Below are positions 52,911 to 64,000 of a stretch of DNA of 64,000 nucleotides, piece after piece (position 1 is the first letter of the stretch; each line of letters starts with the position of its first letter). The DNA comes from Pseudomonas oryzihabitans (lineage in GTDB: Bacteria; Pseudomonadota; Gammaproteobacteria; Pseudomonadales; Pseudomonadaceae): positions 408,501-472,500 of the forward strand of contig NZ_CP013987.1 of NCBI RefSeq assembly GCF_001518815.1, read 5' to 3'. The notes below the pieces were generated by a model. It searched no databases. It saw only the letters and a program-made list of their open reading frames with translations, and was not told the origin of the DNA. The translations under genes and the position numbers were made by a program.

Positions 52911-53723
52911 TTAATTACTGGCGGAAGGCTGTTCCGCAGCGCTGCGCAGGCGGGTGACTTCCTTGTTCAGGGTGTTGATATGGCGCGCCATGTTCTCGAT
53001 CAGGCTGTGGGCAATGCGCGGGGTGGTTTCCATCAGCGAGACGAACTGGTCCTGGGGAATCACCAGCACCGCGCAGGAGGTCTTGGCGATGACGCTGGCG
53101 GTACGCGGCGTATGTGTGAAGACCGCCAGCGCCCCGACGATTTCGTCCTGGCAGACCTCGCCAACCTTGCAGCCATCCACCCAGGCCTCGGCATGCCCCT
53201 CGGTGATGACGAAGACATGCTCGGCGGAGTCGCCCTGGCGAATGATGACCTCGCCAGCGGCATAGCGGCGAAAACCGGTCGCGGGCTGGGTGACTGGCGG
53301 CTTCAGGCGGATCAGCGCCTGCGCGAGCAGGGATTGCTGGCCGAGCATGTAGCGCAGCAGGGCATCGCGTTGGGCGGGAGTAGCGGTGGCCGCGGTAAGG
53401 AAGGCCTCCCGGTCATAGGGTTGCACCAGGACGTCGGCCTCGCTCTCGTAATTGAGCGTGGGCAGATCCAGGGGGCGCCCCAGGCCGATCAAGTCGCCTT
53501 CGTCGAGCTGGAACAGCGCCCGCTGATCCAGGACCACGCGCAATGGCCCGCGCTGGATCAGATAGACCTCATCGTTACGCATCCAGTCCTGCAGCAGCGC
53601 CGCCGGACTTAGCTGCAGCGGCTGCCGACTCGGCGCCATACCACTGAGCAGCTGCGCAGGAATGGCTTGCAGCGTCTGGCGCAACTGATCGACATAGGGG
53701 GGCTGATCGCCGATGAGGTACAT
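52911..53723 (-). CDS. cbpA: Cyclic-nucleotide-binding domain protein (CbpA-like)
   Basis: 270 residues: a degenerate N-terminal CNB-like region (about 20-130) and a clearer C-terminal CNB domain (about 150-235), with no DNA-binding domain. Its place among the mrcB/ilv neighbours matches CbpA, a Vfr-regulated, polarly localised cAMP-binding protein of P. aeruginosa. The phosphate-binding cassette reads VGALAVFTHTPRTASV: Arg207 is kept but the usual Glu after Gly197 is Ala198, so cAMP affinity may differ. A Vfr-like box lies upstream. Confidence 0.8.
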   Translation of the reverse strand: MYLIGDQPPYVDQLRQTLQAIPAQLLSGMAPSRQPLQLSPAALLQDWMRNDEVYLIQRGPLRVVLDQRALFQLDEGDLIGLGRPLDLPTLNYESEADVLVQPYDREAFLTAATATPAQRDALLRYMLGQQSLLAQALIRLKPPVTQPATGFRRYAAGEVIIRQGDSAEHVFVITEGHAEAWVDGCKVGEVCQDEIVGALAVFTHTPRTASVIAKTSCAVLVIPQDQFVSLMETTPRIAHSLIENMARHINTLNKEVTRLRSAAEQPSASN

Positions 53724-53753
53724 GGTGCCAATTCCTTCTTGTTACGCAGAGGT

Positions 53754-53769
53754 TGTGACGTGGGTCGCA
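53754..53769 (-). promoter_or_regulatory. Candidate Vfr binding site upstream of cbpA
   Basis: TGTGA-CGTGGG-TCGCA (53754-53769) matches the CRP/Vfr half-sites TGTGA-N6-TCACA with one mismatch. Its near edge is 31 nt before the cbpA ATG. cbpA is a known Vfr target in P. aeruginosa; vfr itself is at 23571-24215 here. Confidence 0.55.
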
Positions 53770-53853
53770 CGATAAGCCGCTCGTCGGCGACCGTAAATCC
53801 ACAACTCTGCGAGCTGTGACGGAACGCTTGTTCTGCCTTCCAAGAGGTCGCGA

Positions 53854-55401
53854 TCAGGCCTCGGCGCGACCCAGGCGGCGCAGCAGGCGAGCCGGCAGGG
53901 CCTCCAGCTGTCCGGCCTGACCCAGCGCCACGATCAGCGCGCGATCCTGCTCGGCGGGCTCCAGCGGATCCTGCGCCTGACGCTGCGCCGCTACAACCGC
54001 GAGGGTGGCTTCGGAAGGGTCCGTTCCTTCGGCCTGCCGCTCCTGCAACCAGTGTGCGATGAGCGCGTCGTCCGCCTGGCAATCGATGAACAACAGCGGG
54101 ACACCCTGGGCTTCCGCCAGCGTCTGGGCCGCCGTCCGTTGCACCTGCTTGAGGTAGGTCGCGTCGAGTACCAGCGGATAGCCGGCCGCCAGCACCTGGG
54201 CGCCGATCTCGTGCAGGCGGCCATAGGTGGCTTCGCCCGCCGCCGCGCTATAGCGGGTGGCCTCGTCGCTGTCGGCATAGAGTCGCTTGCGTTCGACGTC
54301 GGATCTCAGGCGTATGGCGCCAAGCGCCTCGACCAGGGCCAGGGCCACGGTGCTCTTGCCGATGCCCGAGACCCCGTGCATCACCGCCGCGAAGGGCTGG
54401 GGCACCTGGGTATAGCCTTCGGCCAGCGCCGTGTAGCTGCGATAGCTGGCAAGGATCTCGGCGCGCAGGGCCGGCTCCTCGGCCTGGCCCAGGCGGAACA
54501 GGGCGATCTTGGCGCGCACCATGGCGCGATAGGCCTTGTAGAAGTCCAGCAAGGCCAAGCCGGCGTAGTCGCCGGTCGCCTCGAAGTAGGCGTTGACGAA
54601 TCTGTTGCTCAGCGCCGCGAGGCCGCGGTCCTCCAGGTCCATGGCCAGGAAGCCGGCATCGCCCATGGTGTCGGTCAGGCGGAAGGGTTCGTTGAACTCG
54701 ATGCAGTCGAACAGCACCACCTCGCCATCGAGCAGGGTGGCATTGGCCAGGTGGATGTCGCCGTGGCATTCGCGGATGTAGCCGTCGCGGCAGCGTGCCT
54801 CGAACAGTGGCAGCAGGCGGGCGTAGCTGGCTTCGGCCCAGGCTTCGAGCTGGTCCAGCTGCCTGAGGTCGGCCGCTTCGCTCAACATGGCGCGGATCTG
54901 CTCGAAGTTTTGCCGCACCGGCGCCATGGCGGCATCCGAGGTGCACAGCGGATGCTCGATCGCGACCTGGGGGGCCACCTGATGGAAGCGGGCGATCTGC
55001 TCGGCCAGGGCGTCGATGTGCGCCGGGCTCAGCTCTCCGCGCTTCTGCACTTCGCTGAGCAGCTGGCTCTGGGGGAATTCACGCATGCGCAGGGCGTATT
55101 CGATGACCGGACCGTCGCCACCCAGCTGGGGGGCGCTTTCAGTGCCGGTGATGGCCACCACGTCCTGGTAGAGATCGCGTGTCAGGCGCTGGTTGAGCCG
55201 CAGCTCTTCCCGGCAGAAGTGACCTCGCGCGTCCAGGTCGGTGAAGTCCAGAAAACCGAAGTTCACCGGCTTCTTGATCTTGTAGGCAACCTCGCCCGTC
55301 AGCACGACCCAGGAAATATGGGTTTCGATGACGCGGAACGCCGAAGTGGGGTGGGGATAGAGCGCCGGGTTCTGCAGGGCGGAAATCAGGAGCTGGCTCA
55401 C
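53854..55401 (-). CDS. Fusion of APH-like kinase and P-loop kinase (AAA) domains
   Basis: 515 residues. The N-terminal part (about 1-320) is an aminoglycoside-phosphotransferase-like domain with CHGDIHLANATLL (about 212-224) and LFDCIEFN. The C-terminal part is a P-loop kinase with Walker A GVSGIGKST (about 341-349), resembling gluconate/adenylate-type kinases. The conserved pair occurs in many proteobacteria; substrate unknown. GTG start at 55401 after AAGGA gives MSQLLISALQNPALYPHP; an ATG 18 codons upstream is less likely. Adjacent to cbpA and divergent from mrcB. Confidence 0.87.
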   Translation of the reverse strand: MSQLLISALQNPALYPHPTSAFRVIETHISWVVLTGEVAYKIKKPVNFGFLDFTDLDARGHFCREELRLNQRLTRDLYQDVVAITGTESAPQLGGDGPVIEYALRMREFPQSQLLSEVQKRGELSPAHIDALAEQIARFHQVAPQVAIEHPLCTSDAAMAPVRQNFEQIRAMLSEAADLRQLDQLEAWAEASYARLLPLFEARCRDGYIRECHGDIHLANATLLDGEVVLFDCIEFNEPFRLTDTMGDAGFLAMDLEDRGLAALSNRFVNAYFEATGDYAGLALLDFYKAYRAMVRAKIALFRLGQAEEPALRAEILASYRSYTALAEGYTQVPQPFAAVMHGVSGIGKSTVALALVEALGAIRLRSDVERKRLYADSDEATRYSAAAGEATYGRLHEIGAQVLAAGYPLVLDATYLKQVQRTAAQTLAEAQGVPLLFIDCQADDALIAHWLQERQAEGTDPSEATLAVVAAQRQAQDPLEPAEQDRALIVALGQAGQLEALPARLLRRLGRAEA

Positions 55402-55553
55402 GGGCGGTCCTTGTAGGGAATGGTTGCCGGCATTATCGCTGCCAGGGCTGCCCACGCAAGCCGCGATCCCGCCGGAGGCTCCCTTGAACCGCAGCTGACG
55501 AAGCGCTGGCTGGCCTGTGTCGGCTACCGGGCAAGTGCGTATAATGCGCCGCC

Positions 55554-57896
55554 ATGAAGCGACCCCGATCCTCTCGTTCCCGCAAGCGCAAGACCTTTGA
55601 TTGGCGCCGTCTGTCCGGTTGGGCAGTCAAGCTCGGTCTGGTCGCGCTGGTAGCCCTGGCTGGCGTGTGCATCTATCTGGATGCCGTGGTCCAGGAAAAA
55701 TTCTCTGGCAAACGCTGGACCATTCCGGCCAAGGTCTATGCCCGGCCGCTGGAGTTGTTCAATGGCGTCAAGCTCAGCCGCGACGACTTCCTCACCGAGC
55801 TCGATGCCCTCGGCTATCGCCGCGAAAAGACCGTGGACGGCCCTGGCAGCGTCTCCGTGGGCGCCTCCACGGTCGATCTGAATGCCCGTGGGTTCCAGTT
55901 CTATGAAGGAATGGAGCCGCCCCGAGCGATCCGGGTCCGCTTCGCCGGTGGCACCGTTTCGGGTGTCAGTGCCCTGGACGGCAGCAACCTCGCCGTGGCT
56001 CGTCTGGAGCCGCTGATGATCGGTGGCATCTATCCGGCGCACAACGAAGATCGCATTCTCATCAAGCTCGACCAGGCCCCACCGCACCTGGTCGATGGCC
56101 TGGTAGCTGTGGAAGACCGGGAGTTCTGGCATCACCATGGTGTCTCGCCCAAGTCCATCGCGCGCGCCGTCTGGGTCAACGCCACCAGCGGTCAGGTACG
56201 CCAGGGCGGCAGCACCCTGACCCAGCAGCTGGTCAAGAACTTCTATCTCACCAACGAGCGCAGCATCACCCGCAAGGGCACCGAAGCGCTGATGGCCCTG
56301 CTCCTGGAGCTGCACTACAGCAAGCAGGAAATCCTCGAGGCCTATCTCAACGAGGTGTTCCTCGGCCAGGACGGTTCGCGCGCCATCCATGGCTTCGGTC
56401 TGGCCGCGCAGTACTTCTTCGGGCAGCCCTTCAGCGAGCTGAAGCTGCATCAGGTCGCCCTGCTGGTCGGCCTGGTGAAGGGCCCGTCCTACTACAATCC
56501 GCGCCGCTACCCCGAGCGCGCCATGACCCGCCGCAACCTGGTACTCGACCTCATGGCCGAGCAGGGCGTGGTCAGCGCCACCGAAGCCGAGGCGGCCAAG
56601 GCTCGGCCACTGGGCATCACCAAGGCCGGCAGCCTGACCAACAGCTCCTTCCCGGCCTTCGTCGACCTGGTCAAGCGCCAGCTCAAGCAGGACTACCGCG
56701 ACGAAGACCTCACCGAGGAAGGCCTGCGCATCTTCACCAGCTTCGACCCCATTCTGCAGACCAAGGCCGAGGCGGCCATGGCCGAGTCCATGAAGCGCAT
56801 CGACGGCCGCAAGGGCGCGGAAAACGTCGAGTCGGCCATGGTGGTGACCAATCCGGAAACCGGTGAGGTCCAGGCCCTGCTCGGCGGTCGCGATCCGCGC
56901 TTCGCCGGCTACAACCGGGCACTCGATGCGGTCCGTCAGGTTGGCTCGCTGATCAAGCCGGCGGTCTATCTCACTGCCCTGGAGCGGCCCAGCAAGTACA
57001 CCCTGACCACCCTGATCCAGGACGAGCCCTTCTCGGTAAAGGGTGCCGACGGCCAGGTCTGGCGGCCGCAGAACTATGAGCACAAGGCGCACGGCACCAT
57101 CTTCCTCTACCAGGGGCTGGCGCACTCCTACAACCTGTCCACGGCCCGCCTGGGCCTGGACCTGGGGCTGCCCGAGGTGCTCAAGACCGTCGAGCGCCTG
57201 GGTGTGAGCCGCGCCTTGCCGCCTTATCCGGCGACCCTGCTCGGTGCCGGCGCCCTGACGCCCATGGAAGTGGCGACCATGTACCAGACGCTGGCCAATG
57301 GTGGCTTCAATACCCCGCTGCGCAGTATCCGCAGCGTGCTCGATGCCAATGGCGAGCCGCTCAAGCGCTATCCCTTCCAGATCGAGCAGCGCTTCGATAC
57401 CGGCGCCATCTACCTGGTGCAGTACGCCATGCAGCGGGTGATGCGCGAGGGCACCGGGCGTTCGGTCTACAACCAGATTCCCACCAGCGTGAATCTGGCG
57501 GGCAAGACCGGCACCACCAACGATTCCCGCGACAGCTGGTTCTCCGGCTTCAGCCAGGATCTGCTGGCGGTGGTCTGGCTGGGGCGTGACGACAACGGCA
57601 AGACGCCGCTGACCGGCGCCACTGGCGCCCTGCAGGTCTGGAGCAACTTCATGCGCCGTGCCGATCCCGTGTCGCTGGACATGCCGGTGCCGGACAACAT
57701 CGTCCAGGCCTGGGTGGATGCCACCACCGGCCGCGGCACGGACCCCTCGTGTCCCAATGCGGTACAGATGCCTTATATTCGCGGCAGTGAGCCGCCGCCC
57801 GGGGTTGCCTGTGGCGCGCCGGCTGCGCCTGCTGCCAGCGGGAACGGCAACGGCGGCAATCCGGTCATGGACTGGGTCAAGGGTTGGTTGAATTGA
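55554..57896 (+). CDS. mrcB: Penicillin-binding protein 1B
   Basis: 780 residues. Bifunctional peptidoglycan glycosyltransferase/transpeptidase. Short basic cytoplasmic tail, one membrane helix (about 24-44), a UB2H regulatory domain (about 65-150), glycosyltransferase with catalytic Glu187 (EDREFWHH) and GGSTLTQQLVKN, then transpeptidase with Ser465 (SLIK), SYN (525-527) and KTGTT (651-655). All catalytic motifs intact. The next gene encodes an LpoP-like activator that would bind UB2H. Confidence 0.96.
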   Translation: MKRPRSSRSRKRKTFDWRRLSGWAVKLGLVALVALAGVCIYLDAVVQEKFSGKRWTIPAKVYARPLELFNGVKLSRDDFLTELDALGYRREKTVDGPGSVSVGASTVDLNARGFQFYEGMEPPRAIRVRFAGGTVSGVSALDGSNLAVARLEPLMIGGIYPAHNEDRILIKLDQAPPHLVDGLVAVEDREFWHHHGVSPKSIARAVWVNATSGQVRQGGSTLTQQLVKNFYLTNERSITRKGTEALMALLLELHYSKQEILEAYLNEVFLGQDGSRAIHGFGLAAQYFFGQPFSELKLHQVALLVGLVKGPSYYNPRRYPERAMTRRNLVLDLMAEQGVVSATEAEAAKARPLGITKAGSLTNSSFPAFVDLVKRQLKQDYRDEDLTEEGLRIFTSFDPILQTKAEAAMAESMKRIDGRKGAENVESAMVVTNPETGEVQALLGGRDPRFAGYNRALDAVRQVGSLIKPAVYLTALERPSKYTLTTLIQDEPFSVKGADGQVWRPQNYEHKAHGTIFLYQGLAHSYNLSTARLGLDLGLPEVLKTVERLGVSRALPPYPATLLGAGALTPMEVATMYQTLANGGFNTPLRSIRSVLDANGEPLKRYPFQIEQRFDTGAIYLVQYAMQRVMREGTGRSVYNQIPTSVNLAGKTGTTNDSRDSWFSGFSQDLLAVVWLGRDDNGKTPLTGATGALQVWSNFMRRADPVSLDMPVPDNIVQAWVDATTGRGTDPSCPNAVQMPYIRGSEPPPGVACGAPAAPAASGNGNGGNPVMDWVKGWLN

Positions 57897-57907
57897 GAGG
57901 TTCCAAG

Positions 57908-58684
57908 GTGACGAAAGCAGTCTGGCCGGTAGTGATCGCCGGTGTTCTTCTCGCCGGTTGCGCCGCGCCGCAGCGTGGTGCCATCCCGGTAGTAGATTCC
58001 GGCGGCCCGGTGTCCAACGGCGAGCTCTATCGCCAGGGCAACAATCGCCCCTTGCCGGCGCAGCGCCAGGCACCGGTGGCTGCGGCGCCTAGCGCCCCGG
58101 CCGATTCCGGGGTGACGGTCATGGTGCCGGGCGGCAGTTCCGCGCCATTGGAGACCTATGCCGCGCCCGCCGCCTCCGCGCCGCTGATTACCTCGTCCAG
58201 CCCCAATGCGCCAGCCGCCCAGGCGCCGGTGCAGTCCGGCTACGCTCAGCCGGTCTATCCCCCTGCCAGTCAGGCTGGCTCCCCGGCCACCCGTACGGCG
58301 CCCACCGGCATACCCTCCGCAAGCAACACCAGTGGTGGTGGCCTGGCGGCCGACGAGCAGCTCGATGGCCCGGTGCTGGCCTTGCTGACCACTGCGCAGC
58401 AGCAGCAGAGCGGTGGCGATCTCAACGGCGCATCCTCGAGTCTTGAGCGTGCCCAGCGCATCGCGCCCCGCGAGCCTCAGGTGCTCTATCGCCTGGCCCA
58501 GGTGCGTTTGGCCCAGAACGACCCCGCCCAGGGTGAGCAGCTGGCGCGCCGCGCCCTGAGCTACGCCAATGGCCGGCCGGCTCTGCAGGCCAGTCTCTGG
58601 CAGCTGATCGCCCAGGCCCGAGAGGCCCAGGGCGATGCGTCCGGCGCCGCCCTGGCCCGGCAGAAGGCCCAGGTGGGTACCTGA
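57908..58684 (+). CDS. lpoP: TPR lipoprotein, LpoP-like activator of PBP1B
   Basis: 258 residues. Lipoprotein signal peptide with lipobox LAGC (lipidated Cys18), a long Ala/Pro/Ser-rich flexible linker (about 30-155) that could span the periplasm, and a C-terminal helical TPR-like domain (about 165-255). This is the layout of LpoP, the outer-membrane activator of PBP1B in Pseudomonas and Acinetobacter. GTG at 57908, 7 nt after GAGAGG, is preferred to an upstream TTG. Lies 11 nt after mrcB and overlaps yqcC. Confidence 0.85.
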   Translation: MTKAVWPVVIAGVLLAGCAAPQRGAIPVVDSGGPVSNGELYRQGNNRPLPAQRQAPVAAAPSAPADSGVTVMVPGGSSAPLETYAAPAASAPLITSSSPNAPAAQAPVQSGYAQPVYPPASQAGSPATRTAPTGIPSASNTSGGGLAADEQLDGPVLALLTTAQQQQSGGDLNGASSSLERAQRIAPREPQVLYRLAQVRLAQNDPAQGEQLARRALSYANGRPALQASLWQLIAQAREAQGDASGAALARQKAQVGT

Positions 58685-59010
58685 TGGACGAGCGCCTGCC
58701 TGCCCTGGCCGATCAACTGCTGCACATCGAGCGCGAATTGCGCCTGCTCGGCTGGTGGTCGGCGCAGGCGCCCAGCGCCGAGGCCCTGGCCAGTCAGGAG
58801 CCTTTCTGCGTCGATACCCTGAGCTTCGCCCAGTGGCTGCAGTGGATCTTCCTGCCGCGGATGAAGCTGATCATCGAAAGCGACGCGGTACTGCCAGCGC
58901 GGTCGAGCATCCGGCCGATGGCAGAGATGGTCTACCAGGGCAACCTCGATCCGGTGTTGCCCCTGCTCGCTTCCCTGGCCGAATTCGATCGGCTCATCGA
59001 AAGCGTCTGA
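58684..59010 (+). CDS. yqcC: YqcC family protein
   Basis: 108 residues, helical. YqcC family: conserved PFCVDTLSFAQWLQWIFLPRMK and the IRPMAEMVY stretch. Function unknown; E. coli yqcC sits beside the tRNA pseudouridine synthase truC, here it sits beside lpoP. The ATG shares its A with the lpoP TGA (TGATG). Ends one base from the convergent DUF4124 gene. Confidence 0.88.
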   Translation: MDERLPALADQLLHIERELRLLGWWSAQAPSAEALASQEPFCVDTLSFAQWLQWIFLPRMKLIIESDAVLPARSSIRPMAEMVYQGNLDPVLPLLASLAEFDRLIESV

Positions 59011-59011
59011 G

Positions 59012-59476
59012 TTATTTGCCGCAATTCTGCTCGATGGACAACTGGGTGTCGGCCAGTCGCTGCTGACGCTCTTCCTCGCTCAGCCGCCGCGTCTCGCCGC
59101 GACCGGACTGAACCAGGATGCGCGGGTTGTTGCGCAGCTGTGCCAGATTCTGGCGCGCCTGATCGCACTGCTCCTTGAGCTTGTTCTGCTCCTCGCGCAC
59201 CTGCGCCTTCACCCGGCGATCCAGCTCCTGTTGCTGGGCATCATTGGACACCGACGGCTGCTGGGCGCCATTGGGCATCTTGTAGGTGGGTGCGCTGCCA
59301 CTGCCATTGATCTGCGGCGCCGTCTTCACGTCCACCTCGTTGGCCTTCTGGCCTTCGGGTGGCTGGGCACTGAAATGGGTGACGCCCTTGTCGTCGGTCC
59401 ACTTGTAGACCTGAGCGGCCTGGGCGGACAGGCTGCAGGCGAAAGCCAGAGCGGATAGCCAGAAGATCGAGCGCAT
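59012..59476 (-). CDS. DUF4124 domain-containing exported protein
   Basis: 154 residues. Signal peptide (about 1-20, ending AQA), then a DUF4124 domain (about 21-70) with the typical QVYKWTDDKGVTHFSAQPP, a short linker and a Gln/Arg-rich helical coiled-coil tail (about 80-150). Family function unknown, periplasmic by prediction. Convergent with yqcC with a 1-nt gap. Confidence 0.88.
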   Translation of the reverse strand: MRSIFWLSALAFACSLSAQAAQVYKWTDDKGVTHFSAQPPEGQKANEVDVKTAPQINGSGSAPTYKMPNGAQQPSVSNDAQQQELDRRVKAQVREEQNKLKEQCDQARQNLAQLRNNPRILVQSGRGETRRLSEEERQQRLADTQLSIEQNCGK

Positions 59477-59873
59477 GGGAATCCTGGAAGGGGAGAGGAC
59501 AGGACTTCACTATAAGAGGTGGCGTCGTCCTTTTCATCAGCCTTAATCGCCGACAGCCGATTGCGCCTGGTTGCACCTTTCGGCTTGACTTGCACCGGTC
59601 GAATGCGAACAATCCAAAGTTCGCTGTAGCGAGTCGGCCCAAAGCTGACTGCTCGGCAGACCATGAGGTGCCTACCCGCGCCGCCACAGTCAAATACCCT
59701 GCACCGCGTTACCTCGCGTCGGGTGGAAGCTCCAGCATTCATCGGAATCTTCCAACAAGGCTTTCTAGGCAGCTGAATCGTCGGTGACCACCGTCGCCCA
59801 TGCTCTGCCTTGCAGTCAACCGAACCTTGAGCGTCCCCGATGGGCGCTCGCCATGCGTGGAATGAGGTGATAC
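59477..59873. other. ilvI leader / intergenic region
   Basis: 397 nt between the divergent DUF4124 gene and ilvI; it holds both promoters. A stem GAGCGTCC (59829-59836) with GGGCGCTC (59842-59849, one G-T pair) lies 24 nt before the ilvI GTG. I looked for an Ile/Val/Leu-rich leader peptide and found none. A 65-codon frame (59590-59787) has no recognisable motif or clear Shine-Dalgarno and is not called. Confidence 0.4.
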
Positions 59874-61598
<1,725 letters not shown>

Positions 61599-61600
61599 AC

Positions 61601-63134
<1,534 letters not shown>

Positions 63135-63170
63135 TCGAGCAGGGCGCCAGCCCTGTAACGAACGGTAAAG

Positions 63171-63193
63171 ACGCGGCCTCGGCCGCGTTTTTT
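63171..63193 (+). terminator. Intrinsic terminator after ilvC
   Basis: ACGCGGCC (63171-63178), TC, GGCCGCGT (63181-63188), then six T (63188-63193). Confidence 0.9.
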
Positions 63194-63298
63194 ATTGCAC
63201 TGCCCACGACCCCGGCAATGCCTTAGCATGAGAGGTTAGGCTGAACCCTATCCTCAAGAGGTCAGTCCAACCCGTCAGGTAATGCCCAAGGAAAATCC

Positions 63299-64000
63299 AT
63301 GAGCGAGCGTCCCGAAGAAACCCCGTCCAATACCACCACCGATGGCCTCATCCCCGTGGATGAGCACATCGAGGAGACGCAGGACGCCCAGGGTCGCAAG
63401 ATCAGACGCCGTGGCGTGTACCTGCTGCCCAATCTCTTCACCACTGCGGCCCTCTTTGCTGGTCTCTATTCGATCATCAAGGGTGTCGCGGCTCAGACCG
63501 CCTTTATCCAGGGGCAATACGAGATCGCCTCCGCCGGCTTCTCCGCCGCCGCCGCCGCCATCTTCATTGCCATGGTGCTCGATGGCCTGGATGGCCGCGT
63601 CGCCCGTATGACTAACACCCAGAGCGCCTTCGGCGAGCAGTACGATTCGCTTTCCGACATGGTCGCCTTCGGCGTGGCTCCAGCCATCTTGGCCTTCCAG
63701 TGGGCCCTGAGCGGCCTGGGTAATGTCGGCTGGGCCGTCGCCTTCATCTATGTAGCGGGTGCCGCGTTGCGCCTTGCCCGTTTCAATACCCAAATCGGCT
63801 CGGTGGACAAGCGCTACTTCATCGGCCTGGCCAGTCCTTCCGCGGCGGCCCTGGTGGCTGGTACCGTCTGGTGCTTCAGTGACTTCGGCATCCAGGGCTC
63901 CAAGCTGTCCCTGCTGGTGGCCCTGATGGTGGCTGCTGCCGGCATGCTCATGGTCAGCAACTTCAAGTACTGGAGCTTCAAGACCCTGGGTCTGAAAGGG
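63299..64000 (+). CDS. pssA: CDP-diacylglycerol-serine O-phosphatidyltransferase (partial)
   Basis: First 234 residues; the gene continues past the right edge. Makes phosphatidylserine, the precursor of phosphatidylethanolamine. The CDP-alcohol phosphatidyltransferase motif is seen as DGLDGRVAR followed by G and two Asp in FGEQYDSLSD. Membrane helices begin near residue 40 after a hydrophilic N-terminus. Start MSERPEETPSN at 63299. ilvC-pssA adjacency matches P. aeruginosa. Confidence 0.92.
   Translation, partial: MSERPEETPSNTTTDGLIPVDEHIEETQDAQGRKIRRRGVYLLPNLFTTAALFAGLYSIIKGVAAQTAFIQGQYEIASAGFSAAAAAIFIAMVLDGLDGRVARMTNTQSAFGEQYDSLSDMVAFGVAPAILAFQWALSGLGNVGWAVAFIYVAGAALRLARFNTQIGSVDKRYFIGLASPSAAALVAGTVWCFSDFGIQGSKLSLLVALMVAAAGMLMVSNFKYWSFKTLGLKG

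Noticed and set aside
55524..58073. 849-codon minus-strand ORF opposite mrcB
   Set aside because: Covers the complete PBP1B gene antisense; no motif, low-complexity composition typical of shadow frames.
59590..59787. 65-codon plus-strand ORF in the ilvI leader
   Set aside because: No conserved pattern, no branched-chain residue run, no ribosome binding site.

Overview
The window is GC-rich chromosomal DNA from a Pseudomonas. The evidence is combined: a Vfr-type CRP regulator, the CbrX-CbrA-CbrB system with a CrcZ small RNA, the AmgK-MurU cell-wall recycling pair, an lptD-surA-pdxA-rsmA-apaG-apaH run, and cbpA, SpeD and LpoP-like genes. It does not look like P. aeruginosa itself: gene order is rearranged and several genes are added or missing. 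A species name cannot be fixed from this sequence. I see no insertion sequence, prophage, CRISPR array, rRNA or tRNA. This is mostly core genome, and I did not find an obvious new multi-gene system. The interest is in regulatory detail, small ORFs and gene order.

Layout. 1-3920 (-): stress operon prkA-yeaH-spoVR, with a strong hairpin after prkA; spoVR runs off the left edge. 4285-12222 (-): lptD, surA, pdxA, a possible 39-codon ORF, rsmA, apaG, apaH and glpE (outer-membrane assembly, vitamin B6, rRNA methylation, Ap4A hydrolysis, sulfur transfer). 12342-14787 (+): amgK-murU-djlA, convergent with a DUF3530 gene. 15906-21459 (+): rpe-gph, then trpE-trpG-trpD-trpC as one unit behind a Trp-codon leader peptide. 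21731-25907: a BCCT transporter, vfr (-), an OsmC-family gene and speD.

25963-32468 is an accessory-looking stretch: a Na+/H+ antiporter, a 63-aa protein, a large PAS/GAF/GGDEF/EAL signalling protein, and a BON-domain protein paired with a DUF2383 protein. 32523-47371 (mostly -) holds acs, pgi, panC-panB, folK-pcnB, the crcZ RNA, cbrB, cbrA, cbrX, a VOC protein (+), gluQ and dksA. 47674-52730 (+) holds an aminotransferase, sfsA and a nucleoside salvage set nupC-cdd-deoA. 52911-55401 (-) holds cbpA and an APH/P-loop kinase fusion. 55554-64000 holds mrcB-lpoP-yqcC, a DUF4124 gene (-), ilvI-ilvH-ilvC, and pssA cut by the right edge.

How they connect. CbrA/CbrB should drive crcZ from a sigma-54 promoter visible here. 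CrcZ carries six A-rich Hfq/Crc decoy motifs, and similar A-rich motifs lie at the translation starts of the BCCT and acs genes in this window. Vfr (cAMP) is encoded here, and a Vfr-like box sits upstream of cbpA. Tryptophan synthesis appears to be controlled by a ribosome-mediated attenuator ahead of trpE. Compared with remembered P. aeruginosa gene order, the window joins two distant blocks (spoVR..speD and acs..pssA) through the antiporter-to-DUF2383 stretch.
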